Shown here: piece by piece, positions 30,313 through 41,148 of the stretch
Layout of the letters: every line of letters starts with the position of its first letter
How positions within the stretch are numbered: position 1 is the stretch's first letter
From: Paenibacillus sonchi
Lineage (GTDB): Bacteria; Bacillota; Bacilli; Paenibacillales; Paenibacillaceae
Length of the DNA: 64,000 bases
Assembly (NCBI RefSeq): GCF_016772475.1
Contig: NZ_CP068595.1
Coordinates: 4,092,001 to 4,156,000 of the forward strand
Reading direction: 5' to 3'
The notes under the pieces: model-generated
What the model was told of the DNA's origin: nothing
The model's input: the letters and a program-made list of their open reading frames with translations, nothing else
Database searches by the model: none
Position numbers and translations under genes: made by a program

Positions 30313-32601
30313 ATGGTTGCTCCTAAACGGGACAGCAATGGGGAAGAGAAGAAAGAGAGAAGGATGAAATTGACAAAGAAAAATAAGACCAGTAAGAAAC
30401 CGCCGTCAAACGTCCAGAAATCCGAGGCAAACCAGGCAGATGTAGGACAGGCAGCAGTTAAGGAAGCGGCCTCAGCCAATGGAAAAGGGTCTGCCTTGTC
30501 CTTCAAGGGCGTGCTGCATGGCTCGGTTCGTCAGGTCAAGAGAGTGAACCCGAATAAGTCGGTTGGGGTGAAGCTGTTCCTGATCTTTTTATCCTCAATT
30601 GTAGTGGTTGTACTGGCTCTAGGGCTGTTGTCCTATAATAAGGCTAAAAACACGATTAAAGAAAATGTGTCGGAAGCGAACCGCCAGACCATTATTCAGA
30701 CCTCGGAGAAGCTTGATATTACGCTCAAACAATATGAGAGCCTGGCGATGCAGCTCTTTTTTGATCCGCAAATGCAGAATAATCTGACAGACCTGGTGTC
30801 TGCATCGTCAAGTTATGATCGATTCGTGGCTACGGATGCGATCAGTAAGAAGCTTTCCAGCCAAACGACTACGGATTCTAATATCGTTGCGATTACACTG
30901 GTTCCAACATCCAAGGATTACGATATTGTTTCAAGCGGAAGCTCCGGCATGAAGCTGGACGGCGTCAGAGACCAGGAATGGTACAAGACAGCGGTTGCGA
31001 ATGCCGAAAACTACCAGAGCTACTATTCGAAAGAAGCCAAATCCGCACAGAACTATTGGTTCCCTACGGCTGTAGCAGGAGAAAACGGGAAAAATTTTGC
31101 GATGGTCAGAGCGCTCAAAAACCTCGGAGCCAATTCAGGCTATGTCATTCTGCTTGAGCTGAAGAATACCCTGCTGGAGGAAGCCTTCGACAGTGTTACC
31201 CTTGGGGATGGTTCCCGGATTCAGCTCGTTTCCCCGGACGGGACGGTGGTTGCTTCGTCCAATCCTGAAGAGGATGGCAAGCCATCAGAGCTTGGATTTA
31301 TCAAGGAGAGCAAAATTAACAATAAGAGCCAGGATGCCGAAGATGCCAACGGAGAAGATGTTCTGGCGGTCTACAGTCCCATGGTCAAAGCGGATTGGAA
31401 GCTGGCAGGCATTGTTCCTACCGGTGAGCTGGTGAAGGCGGCGACTCCAATCCTGTTCACCACCTTCCTGGCTGCCATAGCTGCAGCGGTGCTGGCCGTT
31501 CTGGTCGGGTTTGTGATGGTGCGGATGATCGCCCGGCCGCTGGCCCGATTGAAGGATCTGATGGTCGAAGGCGCAAAGGGCGACCTGAGCGTACGCACCG
31601 AATATGTATCCAAGGATGAGATCGGTGAATTGTCTGCTTCCTTTAATACAATGATGGAGCGGATCACGGAGCTTGTTGCCCAGACAACGGATACTGCCCG
31701 TGAAGTGCTGGAAACCGCAGGCGAGCTTGGCGATGCTTCCCGCAAGACAGCGATCTCCGCGAAGGAAATCGCTGCAGCGACCGAAGAGATTGCCGGCGGT
31801 GCAGGAAGTCTGGCTCAGGAGGCCGAGCGCGGCAATGAGCTTACCGACTTGATTGGAACTCAGATGCAGAGCGTAATCGCCGCAAATGCCGAGATGGACG
31901 AAGCCGCACGCGGCGTGGGAGAAGCCAGCGGCCAAGGGGCGAAGCAGCTGGAAGAGCTGCTGACGCAGACCAGCCGCACCGGAGAGATGACCACTGCGCT
32001 GGTGGACCGGGTCAATAATCTGAAAGAAACGGTATCCTCGGTCATCAAAGTGCTGGACGTGATGAAGAACATCACCCAGCAGACGAATATCCTGTCGCTG
32101 AATGCCACGATTGAGGCAGCAAGAGCTGGTGAAGCGGGACGCGGATTTATGGTCGTTGCCGATGAGGTCCGCCAATTGGCCGACCAGTCCAAACAGTCCA
32201 TTGCCGTTGTAGCCGGAATTACGGATAAGATTATTACTGAAATGAATGAGACAGTGGCTGTATTGTCTGAGGTTGCACCGCTCTTTAAGCAGCAGATGAC
32301 CTCGGTGAAGAGCACCAGCGAGATCTTTGTATCCGTACAAGGTCAAATGGATGATTTCATTTCCAGCCTGGAATCGGTCACCGGAGCTATCGACAGCCTG
32401 AATCATTCCCAGGGTGTCTTGTCCGATGCCATGAGCAATGTTAGCGCGGTGGCACAGCAGTCTTCAGCCACCTCGGAAGAGGTTGCTTCCCTGAGCAATG
32501 AACAGCAGAATGTGAGTGACCAGCTCGTTGCTCTGTCCGGAAAACTGGAAGGCGCCTCGACCCAGCTCAAAGACAAGCTGTCACTGTTTACGATCAAATA
32601 G
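30313..32601 (+). CDS. Methyl-accepting chemotaxis protein, Cache-HAMP-MCP type (first copy)
   Basis: About 762 residues from ATG 30313 (GGCAGGTGATT upstream; GTG 30304 is also in frame). A Lys-rich cytoplasmic N-terminus of about 85 residues is followed by a membrane helix ([21 protein letters not shown]), an extracytoplasmic Cache-type sensor (residues about 120-370), a second helix ([21 protein letters not shown]), HAMP, and a long coiled-coil signalling domain with [20 protein letters not shown] at the tip. It probably senses a ligand related to the neighbouring glycoside genes, which is inference from position. A paralogue is at 48017. Confidence 0.92.
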   Translation: MVAPKRDSNGEEKKERRMKLTKKNKTSKKPPSNVQKSEANQADVGQAAVKEAASANGKGSALSFKGVLHGSVRQVKRVNPNKSVGVKLFLIFLSSIVVVVLALGLLSYNKAKNTIKENVSEANRQTIIQTSEKLDITLKQYESLAMQLFFDPQMQNNLTDLVSASSSYDRFVATDAISKKLSSQTTTDSNIVAITLVPTSKDYDIVSSGSSGMKLDGVRDQEWYKTAVANAENYQSYYSKEAKSAQNYWFPTAVAGENGKNFAMVRALKNLGANSGYVILLELKNTLLEEAFDSVTLGDGSRIQLVSPDGTVVASSNPEEDGKPSELGFIKESKINNKSQDAEDANGEDVLAVYSPMVKADWKLAGIVPTGELVKAATPILFTTFLAAIAAAVLAVLVGFVMVRMIARPLARLKDLMVEGAKGDLSVRTEYVSKDEIGELSASFNTMMERITELVAQTTDTAREVLETAGELGDASRKTAISAKEIAAATEEIAGGAGSLAQEAERGNELTDLIGTQMQSVIAANAEMDEAARGVGEASGQGAKQLEELLTQTSRTGEMTTALVDRVNNLKETVSSVIKVLDVMKNITQQTNILSLNATIEAARAGEAGRGFMVVADEVRQLADQSKQSIAVVAGITDKIITEMNETVAVLSEVAPLFKQQMTSVKSTSEIFVSVQGQMDDFISSLESVTGAIDSLNHSQGVLSDAMSNVSAVAQQSSATSEEVASLSNEQQNVSDQLVALSGKLEGASTQLKDKLSLFTIK

Positions 32602-32630
32602 AAATCAAGGAGTCCGGAACTCTTGTCCTG

Positions 32631-32669
32631 AAGCGCCCCGCAGCCAGCAACTGGCAGCGGGGCGCTTTT
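32631..32669 (+). terminator. Terminator of the first chemoreceptor gene
   Basis: AAGCGCCCCGC pairs with GCGGGGCGCTT around an AGCCAGCAACTGGCA loop that can itself pair; TTTT follows. Confidence 0.88.
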
Positions 32670-32706
32670 GGATAACAGGATCGCCATATGTGCTGAAGCA
32701 AATTCC

Positions 32707-32735
32707 TTGTACATCGGCAGACTAACACGTATAAT
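32707..32735 (+). promoter_or_regulatory. Sigma-A promoter of the sensor kinase operon
   Basis: TTGTAC (32707-32712), 17-base spacer, TATAAT (32730-32735). Confidence 0.7.
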
Positions 32736-32739
32736 TATT

Positions 32740-32756
32740 TTGTTAGGTAATTGTTA
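32740..32756 (+). promoter_or_regulatory. TTGTTA direct repeat upstream of the sensor kinase gene
   Basis: TTGTTA occurs at 32740 and 32751, one helical turn (11 bases) apart, ending 48 bases before the kinase ATG. The same arrangement precedes the binding-protein gene at 42346. AraC-type regulators often bind such direct repeats. Confidence 0.4.
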
Positions 32757-32804
32757 TGTTCTGTGGAAAAGTTAGGTTAACGCTGAAACGAGGAGAAGGA
32801 CCCA

Positions 32805-34676
32805 ATGAAAGCAAAACGCAGTCACAGCTGGTGGTCCTACATCGGAGACATGGCCATGGAACGCAAGCTGCTCCTGGTCTTTCTGATTATTATTACGCTT
32901 CCGCTTTCAGTCATCAGTGTGATCAGCTTCAAAAGCTACTCCGAATCGATACAGGCGAACACCGTAGCTTATTCGGAAAAGCTGATTGATCAGATGATGG
33001 ATTCCATTGATGACTATATAGAGGATATGAAACGGATTTCGTCCATGCCGGCATATGTTAACGATATCAAGCAGAACCTGATCCGCTCGAACCGCTATTA
33101 TGAACAAAAGCGGATGATGGACAGCAAGGGAGGCAGCACCCCGGTGGCTCCGGGAGACTTCGATCTGCTGCTGTCCATTCAGCGGGGCATTGAAGGCAAT
33201 ATTTCTTTTATTAACAATATTAAGCGGGGCACCAATTCCGTGTATATTTTTGACGGGTACGGCAACGGATATTATTCTGCCAAAGACGGCGGTGTCCGGC
33301 TGGATCTGGAGCAGAGCTACAAGTTCTGGAGCGGGCAGTCGAGGGATTCCAGCGGCGAGGCGCTGCTCTTTGGCACTCAGGCGTACACAAGCAATCTGCA
33401 GAGCACCCGTTATGCCTTTACTGTGGTCCGCAAAATTGTCGACGGGCTGTGGAATCCGATCGGACTTATCGCAGTCGAAGCCAACATCAGCAATCTGGAA
33501 AATCAAGTGGCTGAGCTGGATACTGTAACCCATGGCAAATCAATCATTGTGGATGAGGACGGCAAAGTGATTTATGACAGCGGCCGGAAGCTCCTGACCA
33601 CCGATATTTCCCGTACGAGCCTGTTCCGGCAGGCTGTGGGCAATGCCGGAAGCTTTTATGATACCGTATCCGGCAAGGAACAGCTTAATATTTATTCAAG
33701 CTCTGCCAAGACCAACTGGAAGGTCATCATCTCTATTCCTGTGGATGAGCTTACCCGCGGGGTGAAGCTTACCCGCAATGCGACCTTTGCCGCAACCCTG
33801 ATTATTATTGTGCTGGCGCTGATCATTTCGATCATCCTGTCCTTTGCCCTGACGAAGCCGCTGACCCAAATGATCCAGCTGATGAAAAGGGTACAGAACG
33901 GCGACCTGGATGTGACTTTCCGCGTCAGACGCCGGGATGAGATCGGACTGCTGGGCCATCAGTTCAACCGGATGCTTGCCCGCATCCGGCAGCTGATTCA
34001 GGATATCTACCGGATTGAAGAGCAGAAGAAGGAAGCGGAGCTGCAGGCGCTGCAGAGCCAGATCAATCCGCATTTTATTTACAACACACTGGAGTCTATC
34101 CGTATGACCGCAGAGATCAATGATGACGTGGAGGCTGCCGATATGGTTTCCATTCTGGGCAAGCTCCTGCGTTACAGCACCAGTGATCTGTCCGGGACTA
34201 CAACCATGAAGCAAGAGCTGCTGTATGTCCGCAATTATGTTGAACTGCTGGGCTGCCGCTATCCCGGAAGGTTTGTCCTGGATATCGATGTTCCCGCGGC
34301 GCTGGACAACTACTCCATGATTAAGCTGGTTTTTCAGCCGATTATTGAGAATGCGGCCTATCACGGACTGGATGACACGAAACCCCGGATGCATTTGAGC
34401 ATCACCTGCGAGGTCACAGAGCAGAAGCTTCTGTTCCATATCCGCGACGATGGCTGCGGAATGGAGCAGGCCACGCTGGACAAGCTCAATGACAGCCTGA
34501 AGCATGAGATGCCTCCGAAGAAGAGCATCAATGGGGGGATAGGCATGAAAAATGTGCATCAGCGGATACAGCTTCACTATGGAGCGGCCTATGGCATTGA
34601 GGTCTTCAGCAGGCCTGGCGAGGGGACGGATGTTATTTTGTCCCTGCCCCTGCAGGTCCAGAGCGCTATGGATTGA
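32805..34676 (+). CDS. YesM-like sensor histidine kinase
   Basis: A 623-residue membrane kinase. N-terminal helix (LLLVFLIIITLPLSVISVISF), large extracellular Cache-like sensor (residues about 45-315), second helix (about 320-350), HAMP, then a His_kinase domain with QINPHFIYNTLES (phospho-acceptor His 423) and an HATPase_c domain with IIENAAYHG and a GIGMKNVHQR box. These kinases pair with YesN-like AraC-type response regulators; none is adjacent, and the nearest free-standing one is at 41149. The next gene, 28 bases on, is a sugar-binding lipoprotein, suggesting the kinase reads its ligand through it. Confidence 0.93.
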   Translation: MKAKRSHSWWSYIGDMAMERKLLLVFLIIITLPLSVISVISFKSYSESIQANTVAYSEKLIDQMMDSIDDYIEDMKRISSMPAYVNDIKQNLIRSNRYYEQKRMMDSKGGSTPVAPGDFDLLLSIQRGIEGNISFINNIKRGTNSVYIFDGYGNGYYSAKDGGVRLDLEQSYKFWSGQSRDSSGEALLFGTQAYTSNLQSTRYAFTVVRKIVDGLWNPIGLIAVEANISNLENQVAELDTVTHGKSIIVDEDGKVIYDSGRKLLTTDISRTSLFRQAVGNAGSFYDTVSGKEQLNIYSSSAKTNWKVIISIPVDELTRGVKLTRNATFAATLIIIVLALIISIILSFALTKPLTQMIQLMKRVQNGDLDVTFRVRRRDEIGLLGHQFNRMLARIRQLIQDIYRIEEQKKEAELQALQSQINPHFIYNTLESIRMTAEINDDVEAADMVSILGKLLRYSTSDLSGTTTMKQELLYVRNYVELLGCRYPGRFVLDIDVPAALDNYSMIKLVFQPIIENAAYHGLDDTKPRMHLSITCEVTEQKLLFHIRDDGCGMEQATLDKLNDSLKHEMPPKKSINGGIGMKNVHQRIQLHYGAAYGIEVFSRPGEGTDVILSLPLQVQSAMD

Positions 34677-34703
34677 AGGGAAGAGAATAGAGGAGGAATC
34701 CGC

Positions 34704-36028
34704 TTGAAACGGATGAAGTTACGTTGGCCCATGCTTACCATCCTGGTGCTGCTCCTGATGTCGGCCGGTTGTGACAGCCGCAGCAATAATCAGGTTTTGC
34801 CTTCGCCGTCTCCCGGCACCGGCGGGAGCCCGTCCGGATTGTCCGGGACCATCGTGATGCTGACGAACCGGATTGATCTGATTGAGGATGGGACTTTCAA
34901 AAGCTATGCCGATGAGTTCACGAAGAAATATCCGGAAGCCCATGTGGAATTCGAAGGTCTGTCCAACTATGCCACCGACATACTGGTCCGCCTGTCCACC
35001 AAGGATGCCGGAGATGTGCTGCTGCTTCCGGTGAATCTGCCGGCAAAGGAGCTTAAGCTTTTTTTGAACCGCTGACCGCAGAATTGGCTGCACAGGAGAA
35101 ATTCACGACCTTTAACATCTATGACGGCAAAAGATACGGGCTGTCGACAGGCTCGACTACCAGCGGTATCGTCTACAACAAGCAGGCTTTTAAAAAAGCG
35201 GGGATTGAGCGGGTGCCGCAAACACTCGATGAATTCTACGCAGCCAGTGCCAAGCTGAAGCAGGCAGGCATCATCCCGCTGTACATGAATTACGGTGCCG
35301 TCTGGCCCCTGCGGGAATGGGGCAACAACCTTGTTAATTATATGACGGGCAATCCGGATTATCTGAACAACATGGTGCAGGAGAACAATCCCTGGAAGAT
35401 TGACAATGAATGGGGCCAGGCCATTGCGATCGCCCGGACAATGGTTGCCAAAGGGTACGTGGAGGACCAGCTCTTCTCCAACAATTGGGAGATTTCCAAA
35501 ACCAAGCTGGCCCAAGGGGAAGCGGGGATGTACCTGCAGGGGAACTGGACAATCCGCCAGATTCTGGATGCCGGTGCGAAGTCCGAGGATATAGGCTTCT
35601 TCCCGTTTCCTTATGATAACAAGCCTACCCACTACGCAGCGCTGAATCCGGATTGGTTCATAGGGGTCAGCAAATTCAGCAAGAATAAGGAGCTGGCCAT
35701 GGCTTGGGTGGAGTATTTTTTGAAAAAAACCTCCTATACAGCGAATTTCCTTCCCTCTGACAGCTCGGAAGAGCCAGCCTTGCCGCAATACAGCGAGTTT
35801 CTCTCCTATCATCCCAAGCTGGTTGAGGCTACTGTACAGACGGATGCTTTTATCGACATGGCGAACCGGGCGAAGCTGTCGTTCTGGTCGGGCGATTATA
35901 TTCAGGAGCTGCTCGCCGCGCCGGATTTGCAGAAATCTTTTGACGAATTAAATGAGAAATGGAAGGAAGCGCGGGAGGGACAGCAGGCTTCTTCCGTGCC
36001 GCAGGCGTCTGCCGTGCAATCAAGATAA
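34704..36028 (+). CDS. Extracellular sugar-binding lipoprotein, kinase-linked; one -1 frameshift
   Basis: Family 1 solute-binding lipoprotein of about 441 residues after repair. It starts at TTG 34704 with GGAGG upstream; a signal peptide ends in the lipobox LLMSAGC. The first part stops at 35075; the rest continues in another frame. One extra T in the T7 run 35059-35065 joins KELKL to FFEPL, matching DLPDFFEPL in the paralogue at 42346. The two proteins align through DVLLLP, GIVYNKQ/GVIYNKQ and IPLYMNY/IPLYTNY. No permease gene follows, so it more likely serves the adjacent sensor kinase than transport. The next gene is a LacI-type regulator. Confidence 0.85.
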
Positions 36029-36046
36029 ATTCTGGAGGTATGTATA

Positions 36047-37111
36047 GTGGCAAAAAAAGTGACCATGCAAAAAATCGCCGACCATCTCGGCGTCTCCAAG
36101 TTTGTTGTCTCCAAATCACTCTCCGGCAAAGGAGGCGTCAACGAAACCACCCGGGAGCGGGTCATTCAGGCTGCATCGCAGCTGGGGTATTTCACGCAGA
36201 AAAATGCTTATGTGCAAAATGTTAAACGTCCGTCCCCGGCAGCCGGCAGTGACCGCAACAAGCAGTCGGTGCTTGTGCTGATGCCGAATATCCGGTCGCA
36301 GACCCAGGATTCCCTCTATTGGGGCAAAATCGTCGACGGCATTGCGCTGGCGCTCGATCAGGTGGGTCTGGGGATGGTGATTGTCTCGGAGCACCGTGCT
36401 GATAATTTTATCAATATTCTTAATCCTAGCGGGCTGCTCGGTCTGGTAGGGGTGGGGCAGATTTCCACCTCCCTCCTGCTGGAGGTTCACCGCATCGGGC
36501 TGCCGATGGTGCTCATTGACCATGAGGACCCGCTGATTCCCAGCGATACCGTGTTCGCCAACAATATCGACTCCATGACCCGGCTGAGCAACCATCTGAT
36601 GGGTATCGGGCATACGTTGTTTCATTTTATCGGCAATATCCGCTACTCGCGCAGCTTCCGTGACCGCTGGATCGGCTTCCGCAGTGCGCTGGAGGAAAAC
36701 GATATGAAAACTCCGGCTGGCGATGATGAGATGCTGACGCTGGAGGGGATGGAGGATGGCTCGTTCCGTGACGATTTTAAGCTCTGGCTGGCCAAACGCA
36801 AAAAAGCCAAAACCCTTCCGAGCGCACTCGTCTGTGCCAACGACTCCACGGCGCTCATTATCTGTGAAGTGCTGAGGGAAGAAGGCGTAGCCATTCCCGC
36901 TGACATTTCGGTAACGGGCTTTGACAATATTGAGGATGCCATGCGGGGGATTCCGCCGCTCACCACCGTGCATGTACCGAAGGAGGCAATGGGCCGTGCC
37001 GCCGTGGAGAAGCTGATGAACCGGATTCAGAATCCGTCTGCGCCGCTGGAGAAGATTCTGATCGCCGCTGATATTGTTCACCGGGATTCGGTGGCGGGTC
37101 CGGGGAAGTAG
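36047..37111 (+). CDS. LacI/GalR family transcription regulator
   Basis: A 354-residue repressor starting at GTG 36047 with GGAGGT upstream. Residues 4-55 are the LacI helix-turn-helix (TMQKIADHLGVSKFVVSKSL) with a hinge reaching about residue 60; residues about 75-345 are the periplasmic-binding-protein-like effector domain (VLVLMPNI, ALVCANDSTALI, ISVTGFDNIEDA). It follows the kinase and binding-protein genes and probably controls glycoside genes in this locus. The inverted repeat ATCGTTT/AAACGAT at 42166-42187 is a candidate operator, but this is unproven. Confidence 0.9.
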   Translation: MAKKVTMQKIADHLGVSKFVVSKSLSGKGGVNETTRERVIQAASQLGYFTQKNAYVQNVKRPSPAAGSDRNKQSVLVLMPNIRSQTQDSLYWGKIVDGIALALDQVGLGMVIVSEHRADNFINILNPSGLLGLVGVGQISTSLLLEVHRIGLPMVLIDHEDPLIPSDTVFANNIDSMTRLSNHLMGIGHTLFHFIGNIRYSRSFRDRWIGFRSALEENDMKTPAGDDEMLTLEGMEDGSFRDDFKLWLAKRKKAKTLPSALVCANDSTALIICEVLREEGVAIPADISVTGFDNIEDAMRGIPPLTTVHVPKEAMGRAAVEKLMNRIQNPSAPLEKILIAADIVHRDSVAGPGK

Positions 37112-37162
37112 CTTTGTTAACTTCGTGGGATGCCGGCATGACCTGCGACGCATAAGATGCCG

Positions 37163-37251
37163 GATAGCCGATCTGCTGCAGAAAGTGCAATAGAAACGTC
37201 CGATTTTGCTGCTTCTGCCGCTGGAAACCGGATAGGTGTATTCTGTGCAAT
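37163..37251. repeat. Dispersed TGCA-TAGAA repeat, first site
   Basis: CTGCTGCAGAAAGTGCAATAG (37174-37194) and TGTATTCTGTGCAATTAAA (37238-37256) are two related units. The same short unit recurs at 46836-46923 and 63885-63963, always intergenic and paired. Possibly a small repetitive palindromic family. Confidence 0.5.
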
Positions 37252-37301
37252 TAAAAAATGGAATAATACTGTGAAATGCAGTTATAGCTTCTGACCCATA
37301 A

Positions 37302-37341
37302 AAAGGCGGCCCCAGTGGATGAATTCCAGGGGCCGCCTTTT
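37302..37341. terminator. Bidirectional terminator between LacI and GH130 genes
   Basis: AAAGGCGGCCCC pairs with GGGGCCGCCTTT around a 15-base loop with A and T runs on the flanks, so it can serve both converging genes. Confidence 0.88.
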
Positions 37342-37365
37342 ACTACTTCTTACTCTCCTATAAAA

Positions 37366-37494
37366 GAACTTGAGAAGTCAACATTAAGGGTGAAGTAACG
37401 GAGGGAAGTTTGGATACTTACGGAGCAACAGCGGCCGGAAGTCCAAACATTCCCGCAGTTACGGCGAAATCCCAAAATGTCCCCCCTCAAGTTC
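37366..37494. repeat. Foldback structured element, copy 2
   Basis: A 129-base imperfect palindrome with 9-base perfect ends (GAACTTGAG at 37366 and CTCAAGTTC at 37486). The inner stem GTAACGGAGGGAAGTTTGGA pairs with TCCAAACATTCCCGCAGTTA and continues to C. Where copy 1 has GCAGC/GCTGC this copy has GTAAC/GTTAC, so pairing is kept although sequence differs. The extra GAAA-loop hairpin of copy 1 is missing. Confidence 0.7.
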
Positions 37495-37503
37495 ACTCCA
37501 CAA

Positions 37504-38679
37504 CTACTTCAACTGCAAATTGCTGTCGATTAGAGCAATCCGCTGCTGTACGCAAGCATAGGAACGAAGCGGGTCTTCCGGGGTATTAAGGACATAATCC
37601 AGCATCTGGTCAACCGTTGTGGTGGCGACATGGATACGGGTGTCAGACGATGCGTAATAGATGTAAATGTCTCCGTTGTCGCGTGCGATCACGCCGTTGC
37701 AGAAGACAACGTTGGATACATCGCCGACGCGCTCTTCACCATCCGGAGCGATGAAGTGTCCGCCTGGCGTGTGCGTGACCTTGTTAGGCTCCTCCAGATC
37801 GGACAGGAAGGCATACAGCACATAGCGCAGTCCGGCAGCGGTGTTGCGGACGCCGTGGGCGATGTGCAGCCAGCCGCGAGGCGTTTTGATAGGTGCCGGA
37901 CCTTGGCCGTTCTTCACTTCTTTGATCGTATGGTAATAGCGCTGGTCCATGATGGTCTCGCTTGTAATTACAGCATTTTCGATCGTGTCGGATAATCCCC
38001 AGCCGATGCCGCCGCCGGAACCGGCGTCGATGAAGCCATCCTGCGGCCGGGTATAGAAGGCATATTTGCCGTCTACAAACTCAGGGTGCAGCACGACGTT
38101 GCGCTGCTGCGCGGACCCCGTCTTCAGGTCAGCGAGGCGTTCCCAGGTCTTCAGATCCTTGGTGCGGGTAATACCGCACTGGGCTACTGCGCTGGACAGG
38201 TCGCCATGCGGGGCATCCGGGTCTTTGCGTTCGGTGCAGAACAGGCCGTAGATCCAGCCGTCGGCATGCTTCACGAGGCGCATGTCATACACGTTGATGT
38301 CCGGGTCCTCAGTTTCGGGAAGCACTACAGGATGATCCCAGAAACGGAAGCCGTCTACACCGCTGTCGCTCTCGGCAACGGCAAAGAAGGATTTGCGGTC
38401 ATTGCCTTCTACCCGGGCCACAATATAGAACTTGCCGTCCAGTTCAATGGCACCAGGGTTGAAGATGCCGTTAACCCCGATTCTTTCCGCGAAATAAGGG
38501 TTGGTCTCCGGATTGAAGTCGTAGCGCCAGATCAGCGGCGCATGCTCAGCAGTAAGCAGCGGATATTGGTAGCGGTCGTAGATGCCGTTGCCGTAGGGAA
38601 CCTTTTCATTTTTGCGCCCGATCAGCGCCTCATAGCGTTCAGTCAGCTTCTGTTTGCGTTCTTGAAAAATTGTAGTCAT
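37504..38679 (-). CDS. GH130 subfamily 1: 4-O-beta-D-mannosyl-D-glucose phosphorylase
   Basis: A 391-residue cytoplasmic enzyme that converts mannosyl-1,4-glucose and phosphate to mannose 1-phosphate and glucose. The length and motifs fit GH130_1 (family prototype from Bacteroides fragilis): [21 protein letters not shown], catalytic Asp 132 in NVYDMRLVK, and [21 protein letters not shown] 38679 is preceded by AAAGGAG within the end of the epimerase gene, whose TAA overlaps the ATG by one base. It is the third gene of mannanase - epimerase - phosphorylase, the known order of steps for mannobiose use. Confidence 0.92.
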   Translation of the reverse strand: MTTIFQERKQKLTERYEALIGRKNEKVPYGNGIYDRYQYPLLTAEHAPLIWRYDFNPETNPYFAERIGVNGIFNPGAIELDGKFYIVARVEGNDRKSFFAVAESDSGVDGFRFWDHPVVLPETEDPDINVYDMRLVKHADGWIYGLFCTERKDPDAPHGDLSSAVAQCGITRTKDLKTWERLADLKTGSAQQRNVVLHPEFVDGKYAFYTRPQDGFIDAGSGGGIGWGLSDTIENAVITSETIMDQRYYHTIKEVKNGQGPAPIKTPRGWLHIAHGVRNTAAGLRYVLYAFLSDLEEPNKVTHTPGGHFIAPDGEERVGDVSNVVFCNGVIARDNGDIYIYYASSDTRIHVATTTVDQMLDYVLNTPEDPLRSYACVQQRIALIDSNLQLK

Positions 38680-39899
38680 TATTTTATCTCCTTTATGGTG
38701 GAATTCAGGGTAAGCCGCCCGATCATTTCGAAACAGGCCCTGCTGTTATGGTAAGGGCATTTCCAGGCGCTGACCTTGGGCTCGCGGGCCAGCGGCTGCA
38801 GCGCTTCATCAACGCCCCAGTACCATTCGCCAAGCTTGTGGTCAACGATATATCGGTCAGTAAAAATCCAGGCGTTCTCCGCAGCTTCCAGAAACCGTGT
38901 CTCATGGGTCAGCTGATAGGCGTTGTAGAAGCCGACAACGGCTTCGGCCTGCGGCCACCAGTCTCTGGACTTGTCAATGTGACCGCTGCCGTCCGCTTCA
39001 TTCCAGATTCCGCCGTCTTCCGCAATGCCCTCCGCCAGCACGGCCTCAGCCATAGAGACGGCTACCTTGCGCACGCGCTGCAGCAGTGCTTCATCTCCAA
39101 GCACCTCAGCAGCTTCAACCAGCAGCCAGCTGCCTTCGATGTCGTGGCCATAAGAGATGCTCTGCGATTTCACATGCCACTCTTCGTCCAGGAACAGGTG
39201 GAAGTGCTTGCCGTCCGCATCGATAATATGGTCCAGCATGGTTTCGATCAGCTCCGCCAGCTTGCTTTTCAACTCTTCCGATTTCCAGACCCGGTACAGG
39301 CCGGTATAGCCTTCCAGCACATGCAGATGAGTATTCATGGATTTCTTCTCGTTCATGTCCTTGGAGCTGAGACTCAGGTTATCCGTCACCTGCCATTCAC
39401 GTGACAGGGCTTCAATGTAACCTTTATAAATAGGATCATAGCCGTGTTTCTCTACAATATGGAACAGGTCAACCGCTTGCTGCAAGGCATCGGCGCGTCG
39501 GGTAGCGTGGTGAAACTCGGCCAGTGCATAGATGGCAAAAGCCTGGCCATAGATTTGCTTTTTCGGTTGGGAAGGAACTCCGCGGGCGTCTACCATCCAG
39601 AACAATCCGCCGTATTCGGTATCTGTGAAGTGCTGCATGAGGTAGTCGTAGGCGCGTTCAGCCATAGCTAAGTATTCTGAAGTGCCATATAACCGGTAAG
39701 CGCTCGCAAAGGTCCAGAGGATCCGCGCATTCAGCACAAGGCTTTTCTCCGCGTCCGCTATGACATTCATCTGGTTGTCAATCTCACCGGCAAAGCCGCC
39801 ATGCGCTTCGTCCAGTGTGTGCTCCATCCAAAAGCCCAGGATATTACCCTTCAGCTCATTCTCCAGCTGTCTCCGCCATTCCTCAGTTGAAATTTTCAT
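38679..39899 (-). CDS. Cellobiose 2-epimerase
   Basis: A 406-residue (alpha/alpha)6-barrel enzyme of the AGE superfamily. It epimerises the reducing-end sugar of beta-1,4 disaccharides, here most likely mannobiose to mannosylglucose, the substrate of the next gene. Conserved stretches with likely catalytic His residues are [26 protein letters not shown] and [21 protein letters not shown] is another hallmark. ATG 39899 follows AAAGGAG. Coupled to the phosphorylase gene by a one-base stop/start overlap. Confidence 0.93.
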   Translation of the reverse strand: MKISTEEWRRQLENELKGNILGFWMEHTLDEAHGGFAGEIDNQMNVIADAEKSLVLNARILWTFASAYRLYGTSEYLAMAERAYDYLMQHFTDTEYGGLFWMVDARGVPSQPKKQIYGQAFAIYALAEFHHATRRADALQQAVDLFHIVEKHGYDPIYKGYIEALSREWQVTDNLSLSSKDMNEKKSMNTHLHVLEGYTGLYRVWKSEELKSKLAELIETMLDHIIDADGKHFHLFLDEEWHVKSQSISYGHDIEGSWLLVEAAEVLGDEALLQRVRKVAVSMAEAVLAEGIAEDGGIWNEADGSGHIDKSRDWWPQAEAVVGFYNAYQLTHETRFLEAAENAWIFTDRYIVDHKLGEWYWGVDEALQPLAREPKVSAWKCPYHNSRACFEMIGRLTLNSTIKEIK

Positions 39900-39921
39900 T
39901 TTGCTTGTTCACTCCTTTATA

Positions 39922-40872
39922 TTACTTCTGAGTCTTGGAGCTGTAGTACTCTTTAATGATATGTGCTGCGGATTTGCCATACATGCAGTAATCATCATTC
40001 TCCGCAGCCTCTTCAAGCGGGTAGAGCTGTGCCGGCCAATCCCAGAGCATGAAGCCCTGGACCCATTCCCGGCGCTCACAGCTGTGGAACATCGCCTCGT
40101 AATAGCGTTTCTGTTCGTCCTCGCTCGGTTCGCCTTTCAGGGACCAGTCATTCGGAATTGCGGCACTGCCGGTCCGGCTCGGACAGCCGGCTTCCATGAA
40201 GAAGAAGGGCTTATTATGCTGCTTCACTACAGCCTCAATCCGGTCAAGCTGTGCCTCCCAATCCTGCCCGGGGTAGTAGCCGCTGGAGGAAATGACATCA
40301 AGGGCATCCCACCAGGTCACATTGTCCTCTTGATACTTGTCGCAATTATAGGTAAGAATTCCGTGGTACACCTTGCGGACTTCAGCAATCAAGGCCCGCC
40401 ACTGCGCGGCGCGTCTGTCGGACATGACCAGTTCGCAGCCGATGCAGAACATTTCGCAACCGCTTTCTTCGGCAATCGCGGCAAAATGCAGAATAAAAGC
40501 AGTGTAGGAGCTGAACCAATCCGACCATTTGGGCTCGCACGGAACATCTTTGTCGAAGAAGTTGATGTGGGCGCGCCAAGTGCCGTCTGCGCAGTTCACA
40601 ATCGGTTTCAGGCATACCTTCAGGCCAAGTGACTTTGCTGTGCGGATCGCCCATAGGACCTCATCATCGGTAACCGTGGGTTCCTCCCAATAAGGAATTT
40701 CTGTGGATTGCGGAGTGGCTTGGATCGCACTGAAGGCGATAGCGGTCCAGTTCGCTCCAGTCACGGATTGCATAAGCTCCATTGAAGTCTTGGCCGCATC
40801 ATTAGCCCAGGTTCCGCGTCTGCCCATGAACCCCCAGGTAACGCCTCCGACATATTCATTCTGCAGTGACAT
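39922..40872 (-). CDS. GH113 beta-1,4-mannanase, cytoplasmic
   Basis: A 316-residue TIM-barrel glycosidase without signal peptide, so it acts inside the cell on imported manno-oligosaccharides. Acid/base Glu 147 (FCIGCELV) and nucleophile Glu 227 (FFFMEAGCPSR) are spaced 80 residues apart, as in Alicyclobacillus ManA of this family. The N-terminus begins YVGGVTWGFMGRRGTW. It is first in the three-gene minus-strand operon and supplies mannobiose to the epimerase and phosphorylase. Preceded by GAGG on the minus strand and by the AT-rich control region at 40873-41148. Confidence 0.92.
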   Translation of the reverse strand: MSLQNEYVGGVTWGFMGRRGTWANDAAKTSMELMQSVTGANWTAIAFSAIQATPQSTEIPYWEEPTVTDDEVLWAIRTAKSLGLKVCLKPIVNCADGTWRAHINFFDKDVPCEPKWSDWFSSYTAFILHFAAIAEESGCEMFCIGCELVMSDRRAAQWRALIAEVRKVYHGILTYNCDKYQEDNVTWWDALDVISSSGYYPGQDWEAQLDRIEAVVKQHNKPFFFMEAGCPSRTGSAAIPNDWSLKGEPSEDEQKRYYEAMFHSCERREWVQGFMLWDWPAQLYPLEEAAENDDYCMYGKSAAHIIKEYYSSKTQK

Positions 40873-41148
40873 CTCAGCTACCTCGCTTAATTAGAATAGT
40901 AGGAATTAGGCCTCGAAACATTTAGTTATTTTGTTATATTGTTATTATAATTTTGTTATTTAATAATAACAATACACAATTAAGTTATAACCTTTTTTAG
41001 GCATGATTTCAAGCAGAAAATGGGGCAAAGTAAACTGAAGACTATAAAAGTACAATAGAGTACATATGCTAATAAGAAAATGAAGCTTATAATTGATAAT
41101 GATAGCGCAATCATTTGTAGCTTTAACGAAACTGGAGGCGATTTGCTG
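40873..41148. promoter_or_regulatory. AT-rich divergent control region with TTGTTA repeats
   Basis: Between the mannanase operon and the response regulator gene. TTTTGTTA and TTGTTA units recur at about 40927-40962 with G-to-G spacing 8 and 14 (total 22, two turns), and a TAACAA unit lies on the other strand just after. Likely binding sites for a regulator of both operons. No single strong -10/-35 pair could be fixed by eye. Confidence 0.45.
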
